A stretch of 64,000 nucleotides of DNA from Cyanobium sp. M30B3 (GTDB lineage Bacteria > Cyanobacteriota > Cyanobacteriia > PCC-6307 > Cyanobiaceae): contig CP073761.1 of NCBI GenBank assembly GCA_018399015.1, positions 62,001 to 126,000 on the forward strand. The letters are read 5' to 3'. Both the position numbers and the translations under genes were made by a program. The notes under the pieces were generated by a model. It was not told the origin of the DNA and did no database searches. It saw nothing but the letters and a program-made list of their open reading frames with translations. Below, piece by piece: positions 29,194-40,850 of this stretch; within the stretch, counting starts at the first letter, position 1; each line of letters starts with the position of its first letter.

Positions 29194-29655
29194 TCAGCAG
29201 CTGCCGAACAGAGCCAGCTCCAGGTCCTGGAAACAACGCAGGGTTTCCTCGCTGTCCAAACCGCTCACGGCCATGGCCACGGTCTGGCGGGGAGGATTGC
29301 AATTCACACTCAGCGATATGGGCAGAGTGCTGTGATCCACGTGGTATGTGGCATGACGACCGCCATCGCCATAGTTGGTTTCCGGATGGCGATTGAAGCC
29401 CTGATCCCGACTCAGCTCGGTAATTCCGATCAGGGAGCTCACCAGATCCGCTGAGGTGTGAATCGCCGCGGTGTACACAACCGGGGCAGGCTCGGGCTCA
29501 CTCACCGGATCCAGCACCAGGCTGCTGGCGAAGGCCCGCACCAGCGTTCCCAGGCCCGGGCGCACCTCGGGCTGTTCGGGGTTGGCGGGCTGTTCGGGGC
29601 TGGCGGGCTGGTCGGGGTTGGCGGTCTGCGATGAAGCGCCTGGCAAGGACAGCAT
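29194..29655 (-). CDS. hypothetical protein with Pro-Glu-Gln repeats, 153 aa
   Basis: The N-terminus holds three to four imperfect pentapeptides of the type N/S-P-D/E-Q-P-A, encoded by 15-base direct repeats around 29567-29625. The remainder looks like a small globular domain with an internal SLSVNCNPPRQTVAMAVSG and a final Cys. A charged-hydrophobic alternation (ITELSRDQGFNRHPETNYGDG) is seen in the middle. I recognise no domain. The gene lies in the same direction as the glycine-zipper gene, 100 bases upstream of it, and may be transcribed with it. Confidence 0.5.
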   Translation of the reverse strand: MLSLPGASSQTANPDQPASPEQPANPEQPEVRPGLGTLVRAFASSLVLDPVSEPEPAPVVYTAAIHTSADLVSSLIGITELSRDQGFNRHPETNYGDGGRHATYHVDHSTLPISLSVNCNPPRQTVAMAVSGLDSEETLRCFQDLELALFGSC

Positions 29656-29770
29656 GGAAGCGCTGGAAATTCTCGCTTTGTAAGGGTGAAGGCTAGGCCG
29701 ATTTCACCATCACTGGTGTGTCGGTTGAAACCCAGCCACCACCCCTGGTGTGGGAACCGCCCCTGCTGGC

Positions 29771-32779
<3,009 letters not shown>

Positions 32780-32866
32780 CCGGCCGGCTCAGGAACGGCC
32801 CATTCTATGGGCGCCCCTCTCTGGACAGCCGCACACCGCGCAACGAGATCAGACCGCCACCGCCAT

Positions 32867-33574
32867 TCAGAACAGGCGCTTGCCCAACCCCCGGTAGCCC
32901 GTGATGTAGACACCACACAGCAGGAGATTGCGGGCCAGATTGCGGATCAGCGCAAACCGTGCCTGACTGCCTCTCTGATCCACGCTGAGATTGGCCTGCT
33001 GCCGGTTGATGCGAATCCGTTCAATCATTGCCTTGCGTTGCTGCTCGCGGTCACGGATGGTCTGCTTGGATGGGGACAGACCTGCAGCAAAAAACCGCTT
33101 CCAGGTCTCATCCAGCGTTTCCTGGGGAGCCTGGCGCAGTACCTGCTCAGCGGCAGTGAGTGTGTTGCTCACTTGCTGGGTTTCAGCAATCCGCCGCTGA
33201 TCAATCTGATTGAGACTGCCAATGAACAAGGGCAGCTGCCAGATGGCAAGCAGCACGAGGCTGCCGATGCCGATTCGAATCAGGCGACGCGCGACCTCCC
33301 GCTGCCGGATAAGACGTCTGGCACCCACTGGATTGCGGCTGGAATCAACACCTGATTCCAGGAAGCAGGCACTGCGGAGCAAGGTTACCCCCAGCAGGGG
33401 TAAAACGCCTGCATCGAGAATGCGATTGGAAAGCTGACTGCCCCAGATCAACGAACGGATGTTGATTGGAAACAACGAGGCTACCAAGATCACAACAAAG
33501 GCAAGGATCATGGTTCGACCACACACGCGAGCCAGCAAGGGCAGGTGGGGATCAATGGCCTGGCTTTGCATCAT
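32867..33574 (-). CDS. HpsJ-like membrane protein (tentative)
   Basis: A 235-residue protein with three N-terminal hydrophobic segments (TMILAFVVILVASLFPI, ILDAGVLPLLGVTLL, GIGSLVLLAIWQLPLFIG). A long charged helix follows (about 125-205) and a last hydrophobic stretch (ARNLLLCGVYITGY). This layout, and the N-terminal motif FPINIRSLIWGSQLSNRI, resembles the HpsJ family first described in hormogonium polysaccharide secretion of Nostoc. The role in unicellular cyanobacteria is unknown. The start has two tandem ATGs (33574, 33571). The gene and its upstream 200 bases are visibly less GC-rich than their neighbours. A second gene of the same layout lies at 50.2 kb. Confidence 0.6.
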   Translation of the reverse strand: MMQSQAIDPHLPLLARVCGRTMILAFVVILVASLFPINIRSLIWGSQLSNRILDAGVLPLLGVTLLRSACFLESGVDSSRNPVGARRLIRQREVARRLIRIGIGSLVLLAIWQLPLFIGSLNQIDQRRIAETQQVSNTLTAAEQVLRQAPQETLDETWKRFFAAGLSPSKQTIRDREQQRKAMIERIRINRQQANLSVDQRGSQARFALIRNLARNLLLCGVYITGYRGLGKRLF

Positions 33575-33783
33575 ATGAAGACTAAATAGGAACAGAGATG
33601 TGCCAATTCGTCATGCACTAATGAGATGACCGACCAGCAGGCATGTACACAACTCACCACTAGACAGTGAAACTGTATGGGCGTGTCCCTGCTGCACTCA
33701 GCCAATGCGAAGATCTGCCGCAGCAAGGATCCGTTCTGCGTCGCCCCCTCTGGAATTCCAGGACCACTGGGGGTGGTTTGGGC

Positions 33784-35457
33784 TCAACCGTGCTGTTCCA
33801 GCAGGCTGGCGGCGTAGCTGCGGGCCTCGTGGTGGTCGCCTCCGGCCAGCTGGGCCAGTTCGCTCTGGCGGGCCTGCGTGTCCCGCAGCTGGGACACTCG
33901 CGTGTGGGTGAGCCCCTCCACCACCTCCTTGCTCACCAGGAAATGGTGATCGGCGGCGGCGGCCACCAGGGGCTGGTGGGTCACACAGAACACCTGCCGC
34001 TGCTCGGCCAACCGGCGCAGCAGGGCGGCCATGGCACCGCTCACCCGGCCGCTCACGCCACTGTCGATCTCATCGAACAACAGGGTCACGTGCTGATCCG
34101 CTGCGGCCAGGCAGGTTTTCAGGGCCAGCAGAAAGCGGCTCATCTCCCCTCCGGAGGCCACCTCCGCCAGGGGCGCCAGGGGCTGGCCGGGGTTGGCGGA
34201 AAACAGGAACTGCACCGCGTCGGCACCCTCTTCCCCGGGGCTGGCGGGTTCGATCGCCACGGCGAAGCGCACGTTGGCCAGGCCCATCGGCCGCAGGGCC
34301 GCCATCAACTGCTGCTCCAGCTGGCCGGCCGCAGCCCGGCGGGCTTCGCTCAGGGCCGCATTGGCCTGATCGCGCTGACCACGGGCAGCGCTCTCCGCCA
34401 GCTCCAGCGCCTCCAGGCTGGCTTCGCCTCCACCGGGAGCCAGCTGCAGGCGCAACTGGTCGCGCCAGGCGATCAGCTCGGCGAGGTCCTTGCCATGGCG
34501 GCGCTCCAGGGCCTTCAGCTGGGCCATCCGCTCCTGCAGCTGGGCCAGGCTCTCGGGATCGCTCTCCAGGGCGGCGCCATAGCGGTCGAGATCGCGGGCG
34601 AGATCCTGGAGGAGGGCCACAGCCTCGCTGCAGCGGCCGGTGAGCAGGGCCAGCCCGGGGTCGAGCTGCCGCATCTGGGAGAGCTCCGCCTCACAGGCGG
34701 CCAGGTGATCGAGGGCTGAAGGGGCCTCCTCAGCCCCCTCCACCAGTCGAGCCAGCAGCAGCATCACCCCCTCCTGCAGGCGCACGCCATGGGCCAGGCG
34801 GTTCTCCTCGGCCTGCAGCCGCTCGCGCTCGGCCGGATCCTCCAGGCCTGCGGCCTCCAGGTCGGCCAGCAGCTGCTCCTGCCGCCCCCGTTCCTGCTGC
34901 AACGCCTCCCAGCCAGCCCGGGCCGCCGCCAGGTCGGCTGCCGCCAGCTTCCAGGCGCGATGGGCCGCCGCCACGGCAGGCAACTGTCGCTGGATCGGCT
35001 CGCCGGCAAAGCGGTCCAGCCAGCGCCGCTGCTGGCCGGGACGCGCCAGCTGCTGGGTCTGGCCCTGGACGGTGAGATCGAGCAGCAGCGGCCGCAGCTC
35101 CTGGATCTGGCCGCGGTTCACGGCCACCCCATTGAGCCGGTGGCGGCTGGAGAGGCGGCCCTCACCGAGGCGCCACTCACGGCTGAGCAGGATCTCGCCC
35201 TCCTCCGCCTCCAGCTGCTGCTGGGCCAGCCAGTGGAGCAGGGGAGGGCTGAGGCTGAAGCTGGCCTCGATCAGGCCGCGCCCACTGCCCTGGCGCAGCA
35301 GCCTGGGCCCACCGCCGCCCAGCAGGGCATCGAGGGCGTCCAGCAGGATCGACTTGCCCGCGCCGGTTTCGCCGGTGAGCACCGTGAATCCGCCGCTGAA
35401 ATCGAGCTGCAACCGCTCGATCAGGGCAATGTTCTCCAGGCGCAGTCCTGTGAGCAC
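33784..35457 (-). CDS. recN: DNA repair protein RecN
   Basis: An SMC-like ATPase for double-strand break repair, 557 residues. The N-terminal head MLTGLRLENIALIERLQLDF carries Walker A GETGAGKSILLDAL. A long coiled-coil middle (about 150-350) is rich in Ala, Glu, Gln and Leu. The C-terminal head has EVASGGEMSRFLLALK (signature) and LLFDEIDSGVSG (Walker B), followed by FCVTHQPLVAAAADHHFLVSK. Length is the family norm (550-560). ATG 35457 is the first start. It is divergent from the ABC1 kinase gene over 98 bases. Confidence 0.96.
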   Translation of the reverse strand: MLTGLRLENIALIERLQLDFSGGFTVLTGETGAGKSILLDALDALLGGGGPRLLRQGSGRGLIEASFSLSPPLLHWLAQQQLEAEEGEILLSREWRLGEGRLSSRHRLNGVAVNRGQIQELRPLLLDLTVQGQTQQLARPGQQRRWLDRFAGEPIQRQLPAVAAAHRAWKLAAADLAAARAGWEALQQERGRQEQLLADLEAAGLEDPAERERLQAEENRLAHGVRLQEGVMLLLARLVEGAEEAPSALDHLAACEAELSQMRQLDPGLALLTGRCSEAVALLQDLARDLDRYGAALESDPESLAQLQERMAQLKALERRHGKDLAELIAWRDQLRLQLAPGGGEASLEALELAESAARGQRDQANAALSEARRAAAGQLEQQLMAALRPMGLANVRFAVAIEPASPGEEGADAVQFLFSANPGQPLAPLAEVASGGEMSRFLLALKTCLAAADQHVTLLFDEIDSGVSGRVSGAMAALLRRLAEQRQVFCVTHQPLVAAAADHHFLVSKEVVEGLTHTRVSQLRDTQARQSELAQLAGGDHHEARSYAASLLEQHG

Positions 35458-35555
35458 GAACGCCGAGGGCAGGGAACAGGTGTTCGCCCCGACCGTAGCG
35501 GCCCTGCCTTTCCTTTAGAAGGGGGTGACGCAAAGGAGCCACCCGGCCCGCTGGC

Positions 35556-37481
35556 ATGGACCAGAGCATGGACAACGGCCCGATGAGCACCAGCGACTTC
35601 ATCGAGGCCGCCGGGCTGCTGGAGTACGACCCGGCCGCCATCACCCGCATCTACGCCGGCCACCCCCAGCGCCTGCTCAGGCGCCTCTGGCAGACCCTGG
35701 TGCCGATCGGCCTCTATCTGCTGGGGGTGGGATTCGACTGGCTCAGCCAGCGCCTCAAGAATCCGGACCACGCCCGTGTGCGCGCCAGGGAAGCCGCCGA
35801 CCTGGTGGCCTCCCTGGGGCCGGCGTTCATCAAGGCCGGCCAGGCCCTCTCCACCCGGCCCGACATCGTGCCGCCCCTGCTGCTGGAGGAGCTCGCCCAG
35901 CTGCAGGACCAGCTGCCGGGATTTGACCCCGATCTGGCGATGGCCTGCATCGTGGAGGACCTGGGCCAGCCAGTGGACCAGATCTATGCCCAGCTCGACC
36001 GCGAACCGATCTCAGCCGCATCGCTGGGCCAGGTGCACAAGGGGGTGCTCAGGAATGGCGACAAGGTGGCCGTGAAGGTGCAGCGGCCGGGGCTGCGCGA
36101 GCAGATCACGCTCGATCTCTACATCGTGCGCAACATCGCCGCCTGGCTCAACCGCAACGTGGGCCTGATCCGCTCCGACCTGGTGGCCCTGATTGATGAA
36201 CTGGGCAAGCGGGTGTTCGAGGAGATGGACTATTTCAATGAGGCCACCAACGCCGAGACCTTCGCCCAGCTGCACGCCCACAACCCGCGCATCGCCGTGC
36301 CCCGCATCTACCGGGAGGCCACCAGCCGGCGGGTGCTCACAATGGAGTGGATCGATGGCGTGAAGCTCACCAACCTGGAGGCGGTGCGCGAGCTGGGGAT
36401 CGATCCCGATGAGCTCGTGCAGGTGGGCGTGAACTGCTCCCTGCAACAGCTGCTCGAGCACGGCTTCTTCCATGCTGATCCCCACCCCGGCAACCTGCTG
36501 GCCCTGCCCGATGGCCGGCTCGCTTACCTCGATTTCGGCATGATGAGCGAGGTGAGCCGCGAGAGCCGCACCGGCCTGATCCAGGCGGTGGTGCACCTGG
36601 TGAACCGCAATTTCGCCAAACTCTCCAAGGACTTCGTGAGCCTGGGCTTTCTGGCCGAGGACGTGAACCTCGAGCCGATCGTGCCGGCCTTCGAGAACGT
36701 ATTCGGCCAGGCGCTGGAGATGGGCGTCAGCCGCATGGACTTCAAGGCCGTCACCGACGACCTGAGCGGCGTGATGTATCGCTTCCCCTTCCAGGTGCCG
36801 CCCTACTACGCCCTGATCATCCGCTCACTGGTCACGCTCGAGGGCATCGCCCTGAGCGTGGATCCCGACTTCAAGATCCTCGGCGCCGCCTATCCCTACT
36901 TCGCCCGGCGGTTGATGGAGGATCCGGATCCCAGCCTGCGCAACAGTCTTAAAGAGATGTTGTTTGATGGTGAGGTGTTCCGCTGGCAGCGGCTCGACAA
37001 CCTGATCGCCAGCGCGGCCCAGGGCAGCCAGCTGGATCTGGAGGGGCTGCTGGATCAGGTGCTCGATTTTCTGTTCTCGGCCACAGGCGGCCTGCTGCGC
37101 CAGCAACTGGTGGATGCCATGGTGCAGCGCATCGACGGCCTCGCCTGGCAGACCACCCTGCGGCTGGGCAAGCGCCTGCCGGAACGCCTGCAGCCCCCTG
37201 GCCTGCGCCACCGCCGCCTGGAGGCCAGCACCGAACCCCTGCTGGAACTGGAGCCGATCCGGCAGTTGCTGGTGATCCTGCGCGCCCTGCCGGGGTTTGA
37301 GCCCCAACTGCTGCTGCGGCGCCTGCCGAGGCTGCTGGGAGAACCGGAACTGCGCCGCATGGGTGTGGATCTGGCCCGGGGCCTGGCCGAACGCGGTGTG
37401 GTGCGCCTGCTGCGGGACGTGCTCGTGAGCCCGACCATCGCCTCTCCGGCACGTGCTGCAGAAGCGATGGCATCGGGCTGA
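35556..37481 (+). CDS. ABC1/UbiB (AarF) family atypical protein kinase
   Basis: A 641-residue member of the ABC1/ADCK family. Diagnostic motifs are the KxGQ motif (FIKAGQALSTRPDI), the Ala-rich loop replacing the P-loop (SAASLGQVHKG), the ATP-binding lysine in VAVKVQRPG, and the catalytic HADPHPGNLL and YLDFGMM. A C-terminal extension of about 150 residues follows (ELEPIRQLLVILRALP). Cyanobacteria and plastids have several such proteins, linked to prenylquinone metabolism and stress response. No specific substrate can be assigned. ATG 35556 is the first of three in-frame Mets; MSTSDFIEAAGLLEYD at 35583 is an equally good start by similarity. Confidence 0.92.
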   Translation: MDQSMDNGPMSTSDFIEAAGLLEYDPAAITRIYAGHPQRLLRRLWQTLVPIGLYLLGVGFDWLSQRLKNPDHARVRAREAADLVASLGPAFIKAGQALSTRPDIVPPLLLEELAQLQDQLPGFDPDLAMACIVEDLGQPVDQIYAQLDREPISAASLGQVHKGVLRNGDKVAVKVQRPGLREQITLDLYIVRNIAAWLNRNVGLIRSDLVALIDELGKRVFEEMDYFNEATNAETFAQLHAHNPRIAVPRIYREATSRRVLTMEWIDGVKLTNLEAVRELGIDPDELVQVGVNCSLQQLLEHGFFHADPHPGNLLALPDGRLAYLDFGMMSEVSRESRTGLIQAVVHLVNRNFAKLSKDFVSLGFLAEDVNLEPIVPAFENVFGQALEMGVSRMDFKAVTDDLSGVMYRFPFQVPPYYALIIRSLVTLEGIALSVDPDFKILGAAYPYFARRLMEDPDPSLRNSLKEMLFDGEVFRWQRLDNLIASAAQGSQLDLEGLLDQVLDFLFSATGGLLRQQLVDAMVQRIDGLAWQTTLRLGKRLPERLQPPGLRHRRLEASTEPLLELEPIRQLLVILRALPGFEPQLLLRRLPRLLGEPELRRMGVDLARGLAERGVVRLLRDVLVSPTIASPARAAEAMASG

Positions 37482-37502
37482 ATTGCCCCTAGGGTTTGGG
37501 CC

Positions 37503-38114
37503 ATGACACGACGCTCGATTCAGCGGCGCCTGAGGACGTCCCTGGCCGCCCTCGCCCTGGGGCTGGGTCTCAATCTGGGGCTCGCCGTGCCCGCGGCCCA
37601 GGCAGCGGAGAGCCTGGTGTTCGTGAGTGGTGCCTTCCGTCGCTCCATCCAGGTGGCGGATCTGGAATGGCTGGCCAAAACAGGCCAACCCCGCGGCCTG
37701 TTGGCCGATGTGCTGCGCTTCAGCAACCAGAATCCCGCAGCGATGGCGGCGCTGCTCAATCAGTCGATCACCCTGCCGGTGACCCTGATCAGCAGACTGC
37801 TCAACACCCGCATCGGCGAGGCCCTGCTCAGCCGCCTGGCCCAGGTGGTGTTCCCCCTCAAAGCTGCCGATGCGGGCCTGCCTGCCCTGCGCTCCGCCCT
37901 GGTGATGGGAACGGTGAAAGGCGACGGCTCGCTCTCGGCGATCAGCTTCCTGCGGGCGTACCCGGCCCAGGATCTGCAGGTGGACATCCCGGCCCTGATG
38001 GCCCTGATCGAGAAGGCCAGCTCCGTGAGTGAGCTGGTGCGCTTCTTCTCCGAGTCTCCCCTCGACGGCCTGCGCAACGGCAGCGGCGATCAGCCACCCC
38101 AAGCGGAGCCGTAG
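37503..38114 (+). CDS. exported stand-alone DUF1400 domain protein
   Basis: A 203-residue protein with an N-terminal signal sequence (RTSLAALALGLGLNLGLAVPAAQA), followed by one DUF1400 domain: SLVFVSGAFRRSIQVADLEW, LLNTRIGEALLSRL, LRSALVMGTVKGDGSLSAISFLRAYP. In cyanobacteria DUF1400 usually caps an alpha/beta hydrolase, as in the protein at 26.9 kb, but no hydrolase domain follows here. It may inhibit, chaperone or compete with the hydrolase, or bind lipid by itself (inference). The stop lies 88 bases before thrC on the same strand and 21 bases after the ABC1 kinase gene, so a shared transcript is plausible. Confidence 0.75.
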   Translation: MTRRSIQRRLRTSLAALALGLGLNLGLAVPAAQAAESLVFVSGAFRRSIQVADLEWLAKTGQPRGLLADVLRFSNQNPAAMAALLNQSITLPVTLISRLLNTRIGEALLSRLAQVVFPLKAADAGLPALRSALVMGTVKGDGSLSAISFLRAYPAQDLQVDIPALMALIEKASSVSELVRFFSESPLDGLRNGSGDQPPQAEP

Positions 38115-38202
38115 ATTCGGCTCAGCCACGGTCTGCCTTCCCTTGCCACTGCTCCAATCCCTGCGGCGCCTGGGCTTGGGGCCTGGCCCTGCCAAAGCCA
38201 CC

Positions 38203-39261
38203 ATGCAGGACTGGCCTGGCCTGATCGAGGCGTACCGGTCCTGGCTGCCGGTGAGCGACAACACGCCGGTGATCAGCCTGAGGGAGGGGGCCACGCCGCT
38301 GATTCCCGCGCCGGCGATCGCCGAGCGGATCGGCCGGGGCGTGAAGGTCTATCTGAAGTACGACGGGCTCAATCCCACGGGCTCCTTCAAGGACCGGGGC
38401 ATGACCATGGCCATCTCCAAAGCCCGCGAGGCGGGCTCGGAAGCCGTGATCTGTGCCAGCACGGGCAACACCTCAGCGGCGGCGGCGGCCTACGCCCGCC
38501 GGGGTGGCATGCGGGCCTTCGTGCTGATCCCCGATGGCTACGTGGCCCAGGGCAAGCTGGCCCAGGCGCTGCTCTACGGCGCCGAAGTGATCGCCATCCA
38601 GGGCAACTTCGACCGCGCCCTGGCGATCGTGCGCGAGGTGGCGGATCAGTACCCGATCACCCTGGTGAATTCGGTGAATCCCTATCGGTTGCAGGGTCAG
38701 AAAACCGCCGCCTTCGAGGTGGTGGATGCCCTTGGCGAGGCCCCTGACTGGCTGTGCATCCCCGTGGGCAATGCCGGCAACATCAGCGCCTACTGGATGG
38801 GGTTCAACGAATACCGCGAGGCGGGCCACTGCCGCCGCCTGCCGCGGATGATGGGCTTTCAGGCGGCGGGATCCGCTCCGCTGGTGCTGGGCCACACCGT
38901 GGAGCAGCCCGACACGATCGCCACCGCGATCCGCATCGGCAATCCCGTGAACCGCGACAACGCCCTGCGGGTGCGCAGCGAGAGCGGCGGGGAGTTCAAG
39001 GCCGTGAGCGATGCCGAGATCATCGAGGCCTACAAGCTGCTGGGCAGCCAGGAAGGCGTGTTCTGTGAGCCGGCCAGCGCCGCCTCCGTGGCCGGCCTGC
39101 TGCAGTGCGCAGACAACGTGCCGGCGGGCGCCACCGTGGTGTGCGTGCTCACCGGCAACGGTCTCAAGGACCCCACCACGGCCATCGAACACAACGAGGC
39201 CCGCTTCCACACCGGCCTGGAGGCGGACACGGCCCAGGTGGCCCGGGTGATGGGCTTCTGA
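38203..39261 (+). CDS. thrC: threonine synthase
   Basis: A PLP enzyme converting O-phosphohomoserine to threonine. The 352-residue protein shows NPTGSFKDRGM with the Schiff-base Lys63, ASTGNTSAAAAAYARRGG, the PLP-phosphate loop VGNAGNISAYW and the C-terminal TGNGLKDPTTA. The short form without the N-terminal plant-type domain fits cyanobacteria and Gram-positives. ATG 38203 (MQDWPGLIEAYRSWLPV) is chosen over longer open frame because similarity begins there. It is followed by a strong terminator and then by the origin candidate. Confidence 0.95.
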   Translation: MQDWPGLIEAYRSWLPVSDNTPVISLREGATPLIPAPAIAERIGRGVKVYLKYDGLNPTGSFKDRGMTMAISKAREAGSEAVICASTGNTSAAAAAYARRGGMRAFVLIPDGYVAQGKLAQALLYGAEVIAIQGNFDRALAIVREVADQYPITLVNSVNPYRLQGQKTAAFEVVDALGEAPDWLCIPVGNAGNISAYWMGFNEYREAGHCRRLPRMMGFQAAGSAPLVLGHTVEQPDTIATAIRIGNPVNRDNALRVRSESGGEFKAVSDAEIIEAYKLLGSQEGVFCEPASAASVAGLLQCADNVPAGATVVCVLTGNGLKDPTTAIEHNEARFHTGLEADTAQVARVMGF

Positions 39262-39282
39262 ACCGGCTTCCTCTGCCTGTCC

Positions 39283-39305
39283 ACCGCCCGATGGGCGGTT
39301 TTTTT
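39283..39305 (+). terminator. intrinsic terminator of thrC
   Basis: ACCGCCC (39283-39289) pairs with GGGCGGT (39293-39299) around GAT, followed by a run of seven T ending at 39305. It is 22 bases past the thrC stop and would insulate the following gap from thrC transcription. Confidence 0.9.
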
Positions 39306-39696
39306 GTGGCCGGGCACCCCATCCGGTGCCTGAACCGTCTGCTGAAAGCGACGGGAAAACGCCGCCAGCGCTGCGGAGTGGCGAGCCAGAGGCGAGCCTG
39401 TCGCCACAGCCCCGTTTCCCCAGCGGCGGGAAAGCGTGGAAAAGCCGGGGTTGTCCCCATCGTGAACCATCCATTCCCCAACCCTGAAAGCCCTTGAGCT
39501 CGCCTGGCATCACCGCTCTGCAGGGTTTTCCTCGGTTTCCCCAGGCTCTACGGCTACGGGTTCATGTCTTTCTCTTGAAATCAATCCTTCTCTTCGTAGA
39601 GGTTGATCGCGATCGGACAACCGGCGTTGCGCAATGGCCGGCTCTGTGGAAGCGTGGAGGGCCGTTTGGACCTACCCAGGCCCTGCAGCACCCACC
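39306..39696. other. oriC: candidate chromosomal replication origin (oriC) upstream of dnaN
   Basis: The largest gene-free stretch of the window, between thrC and dnaN. It contains many nonamers close to the cyanobacterial DnaA box TTTTCCACA. On the minus strand TTTTCCACG (39435-39443), GTTTTCCCG (39352-39360) and GCTTCCACA (39645-39653). On the plus strand GTTTCCCCA twice (39414-39422 and 39535-39543), TTGTCCCCA (39451-39459), CATTCCCCA (39472-39480) and GTTTTCCTC (39525-39533). A comparatively AT-rich stretch (39563-39605) could be the unwinding element. A 10-bp palindrome GATCGCGATC lies at 39605-39614, and a possible dnaN promoter TTGAAA-16-TAGAGG at 39575-39602. In this lineage dnaN is conventionally the first gene of the chromosome. 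No box is a perfect match, so confidence is moderate. Confidence 0.55.
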
Positions 39697-40845
39697 ATGA
39701 AGCTGGTCTGCTCCCAGTCGGAACTCAGCGCCAGCCTCCAGCTGGTGAGCCGGGCCGTGGCCTCCCGTCCCACCCATCCGGTGCTGGCCAACGTGCTGCT
39801 CACGGCCGATGCCGGCACCGGCCGGCTCAGCCTCACCGGCTTCGACCTCAGCCTCGGCATCCAGACCAGCATCCCGGCCGACGTGGAGGCCAGCGGTGCC
39901 ATCACCCTGCCCGCCCGCCTGTTCGGCGAGATCGTGACCCGCCTGGCGGCCGATTCCCCGATCACCCTGCAGTGCGCCGAAGGGGCCGAACAGGTGGAAC
40001 TCACCAGCCTGTCGGGCTCCTACCAGATGCGGGCCATGCCCGCCGAGGACTTCCCCGATCTGCCCCTGGTGCAGAGCGGCCAGCCGATCCGCCTGGCGGC
40101 CGATGCCCTGGTGAAGGGCCTGCGGGCCACCCTGTTCGCCAGCAGTGGCGACGAGGCCAAGCAGCTGCTCACCGGCGTGCACCTCAGCCTGGCGGACGCC
40201 AGCCTGGAGTGCGCTGCCACCGATGGCCACCGGCTGGCCGTGCTGCGTCTGCGTGGGGCGGGCCAGCACCAGGACGGTGAGCCCGGTGGTGAGCCCTTCG
40301 CGGTCACGGTTCCCTCCAGGTCCCTGCGGGAGCTGGAACGGCTGATCTCCGGTCGCCAGTCCCAGGAGCCCCTCAGCCTGTTCTGCGACCGCGGCCAGGT
40401 GGTGTTTCTCTGGGCCGACCAGGTGCTCACCAGCCGCAGTCTCGACGGCACCTACCCCAACTACGGCCAGCTGATCCCGGACAGCTTCAACCGCAGCATC
40501 TGCGTGGATCGCCGCGCCCTGGTGTCGGCCCTGGAGCGGGTGGCCGTGCTGGCCGACCAGCACAACAACGTGGTGAAGCTCAGCACCGAGGCGGGCAGCG
40601 CCCAGCTGCAGGTGCAGGCCGATGCCCAGGACGTGGGCAGGGGGTCCGAGGCCCTGGCGGCCGAGATCCAGGGGGAGCCGATCCAGATCGCCTTCAACGT
40701 GCGCTATCTGCTCGACGGCCTCAAGGCGATGGCCTCCGAGCAGGTGACCCTGCACTGCAACGCCCCCACCACCCCGGCTGTGTTGCGGCCCCTCGATGAG
40801 GCCGACTTCACCTACTTGGTGATGCCGGTTCAGATCCGCGCCTGA
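39697..40845 (+). CDS. dnaN: DNA polymerase III beta subunit (sliding clamp)
   Basis: The ring-shaped processivity clamp of the replicative polymerase, 382 residues in three similar domains. MKLVCSQSELSASLQLVSRAV opens domain 1; GSYQMRAMPAEDFPDLP and ATDGHRLAVLRL mark the domain 1/2 area; the C-terminal end ..FTYLVMPVQIRA contains the (V)MP(V/M)xx tail typical of clamps. ATG 39697 is chosen by family N-terminus; the open frame starts earlier, within the origin candidate. It heads the block dnaN - PRC-barrel - purL - purF, the usual order in Synechococcus and Prochlorococcus. Confidence 0.97.
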   Translation: MKLVCSQSELSASLQLVSRAVASRPTHPVLANVLLTADAGTGRLSLTGFDLSLGIQTSIPADVEASGAITLPARLFGEIVTRLAADSPITLQCAEGAEQVELTSLSGSYQMRAMPAEDFPDLPLVQSGQPIRLAADALVKGLRATLFASSGDEAKQLLTGVHLSLADASLECAATDGHRLAVLRLRGAGQHQDGEPGGEPFAVTVPSRSLRELERLISGRQSQEPLSLFCDRGQVVFLWADQVLTSRSLDGTYPNYGQLIPDSFNRSICVDRRALVSALERVAVLADQHNNVVKLSTEAGSAQLQVQADAQDVGRGSEALAAEIQGEPIQIAFNVRYLLDGLKAMASEQVTLHCNAPTTPAVLRPLDEADFTYLVMPVQIRA

Positions 40846-40850
40846 TCGCC

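Noticed and set aside
29567-29625. 15-bp direct repeats
   Set aside because: They encode Pro-Glu-Gln pentapeptides of the 153-aa protein; noted there, not a mobile element.
33575-33783. 209-base gap between the HpsJ-like gene and recN
   Set aside because: AT-richer sequence without an ORF, hairpin or clear promoter; only one GTGCCAAT copy is notable.
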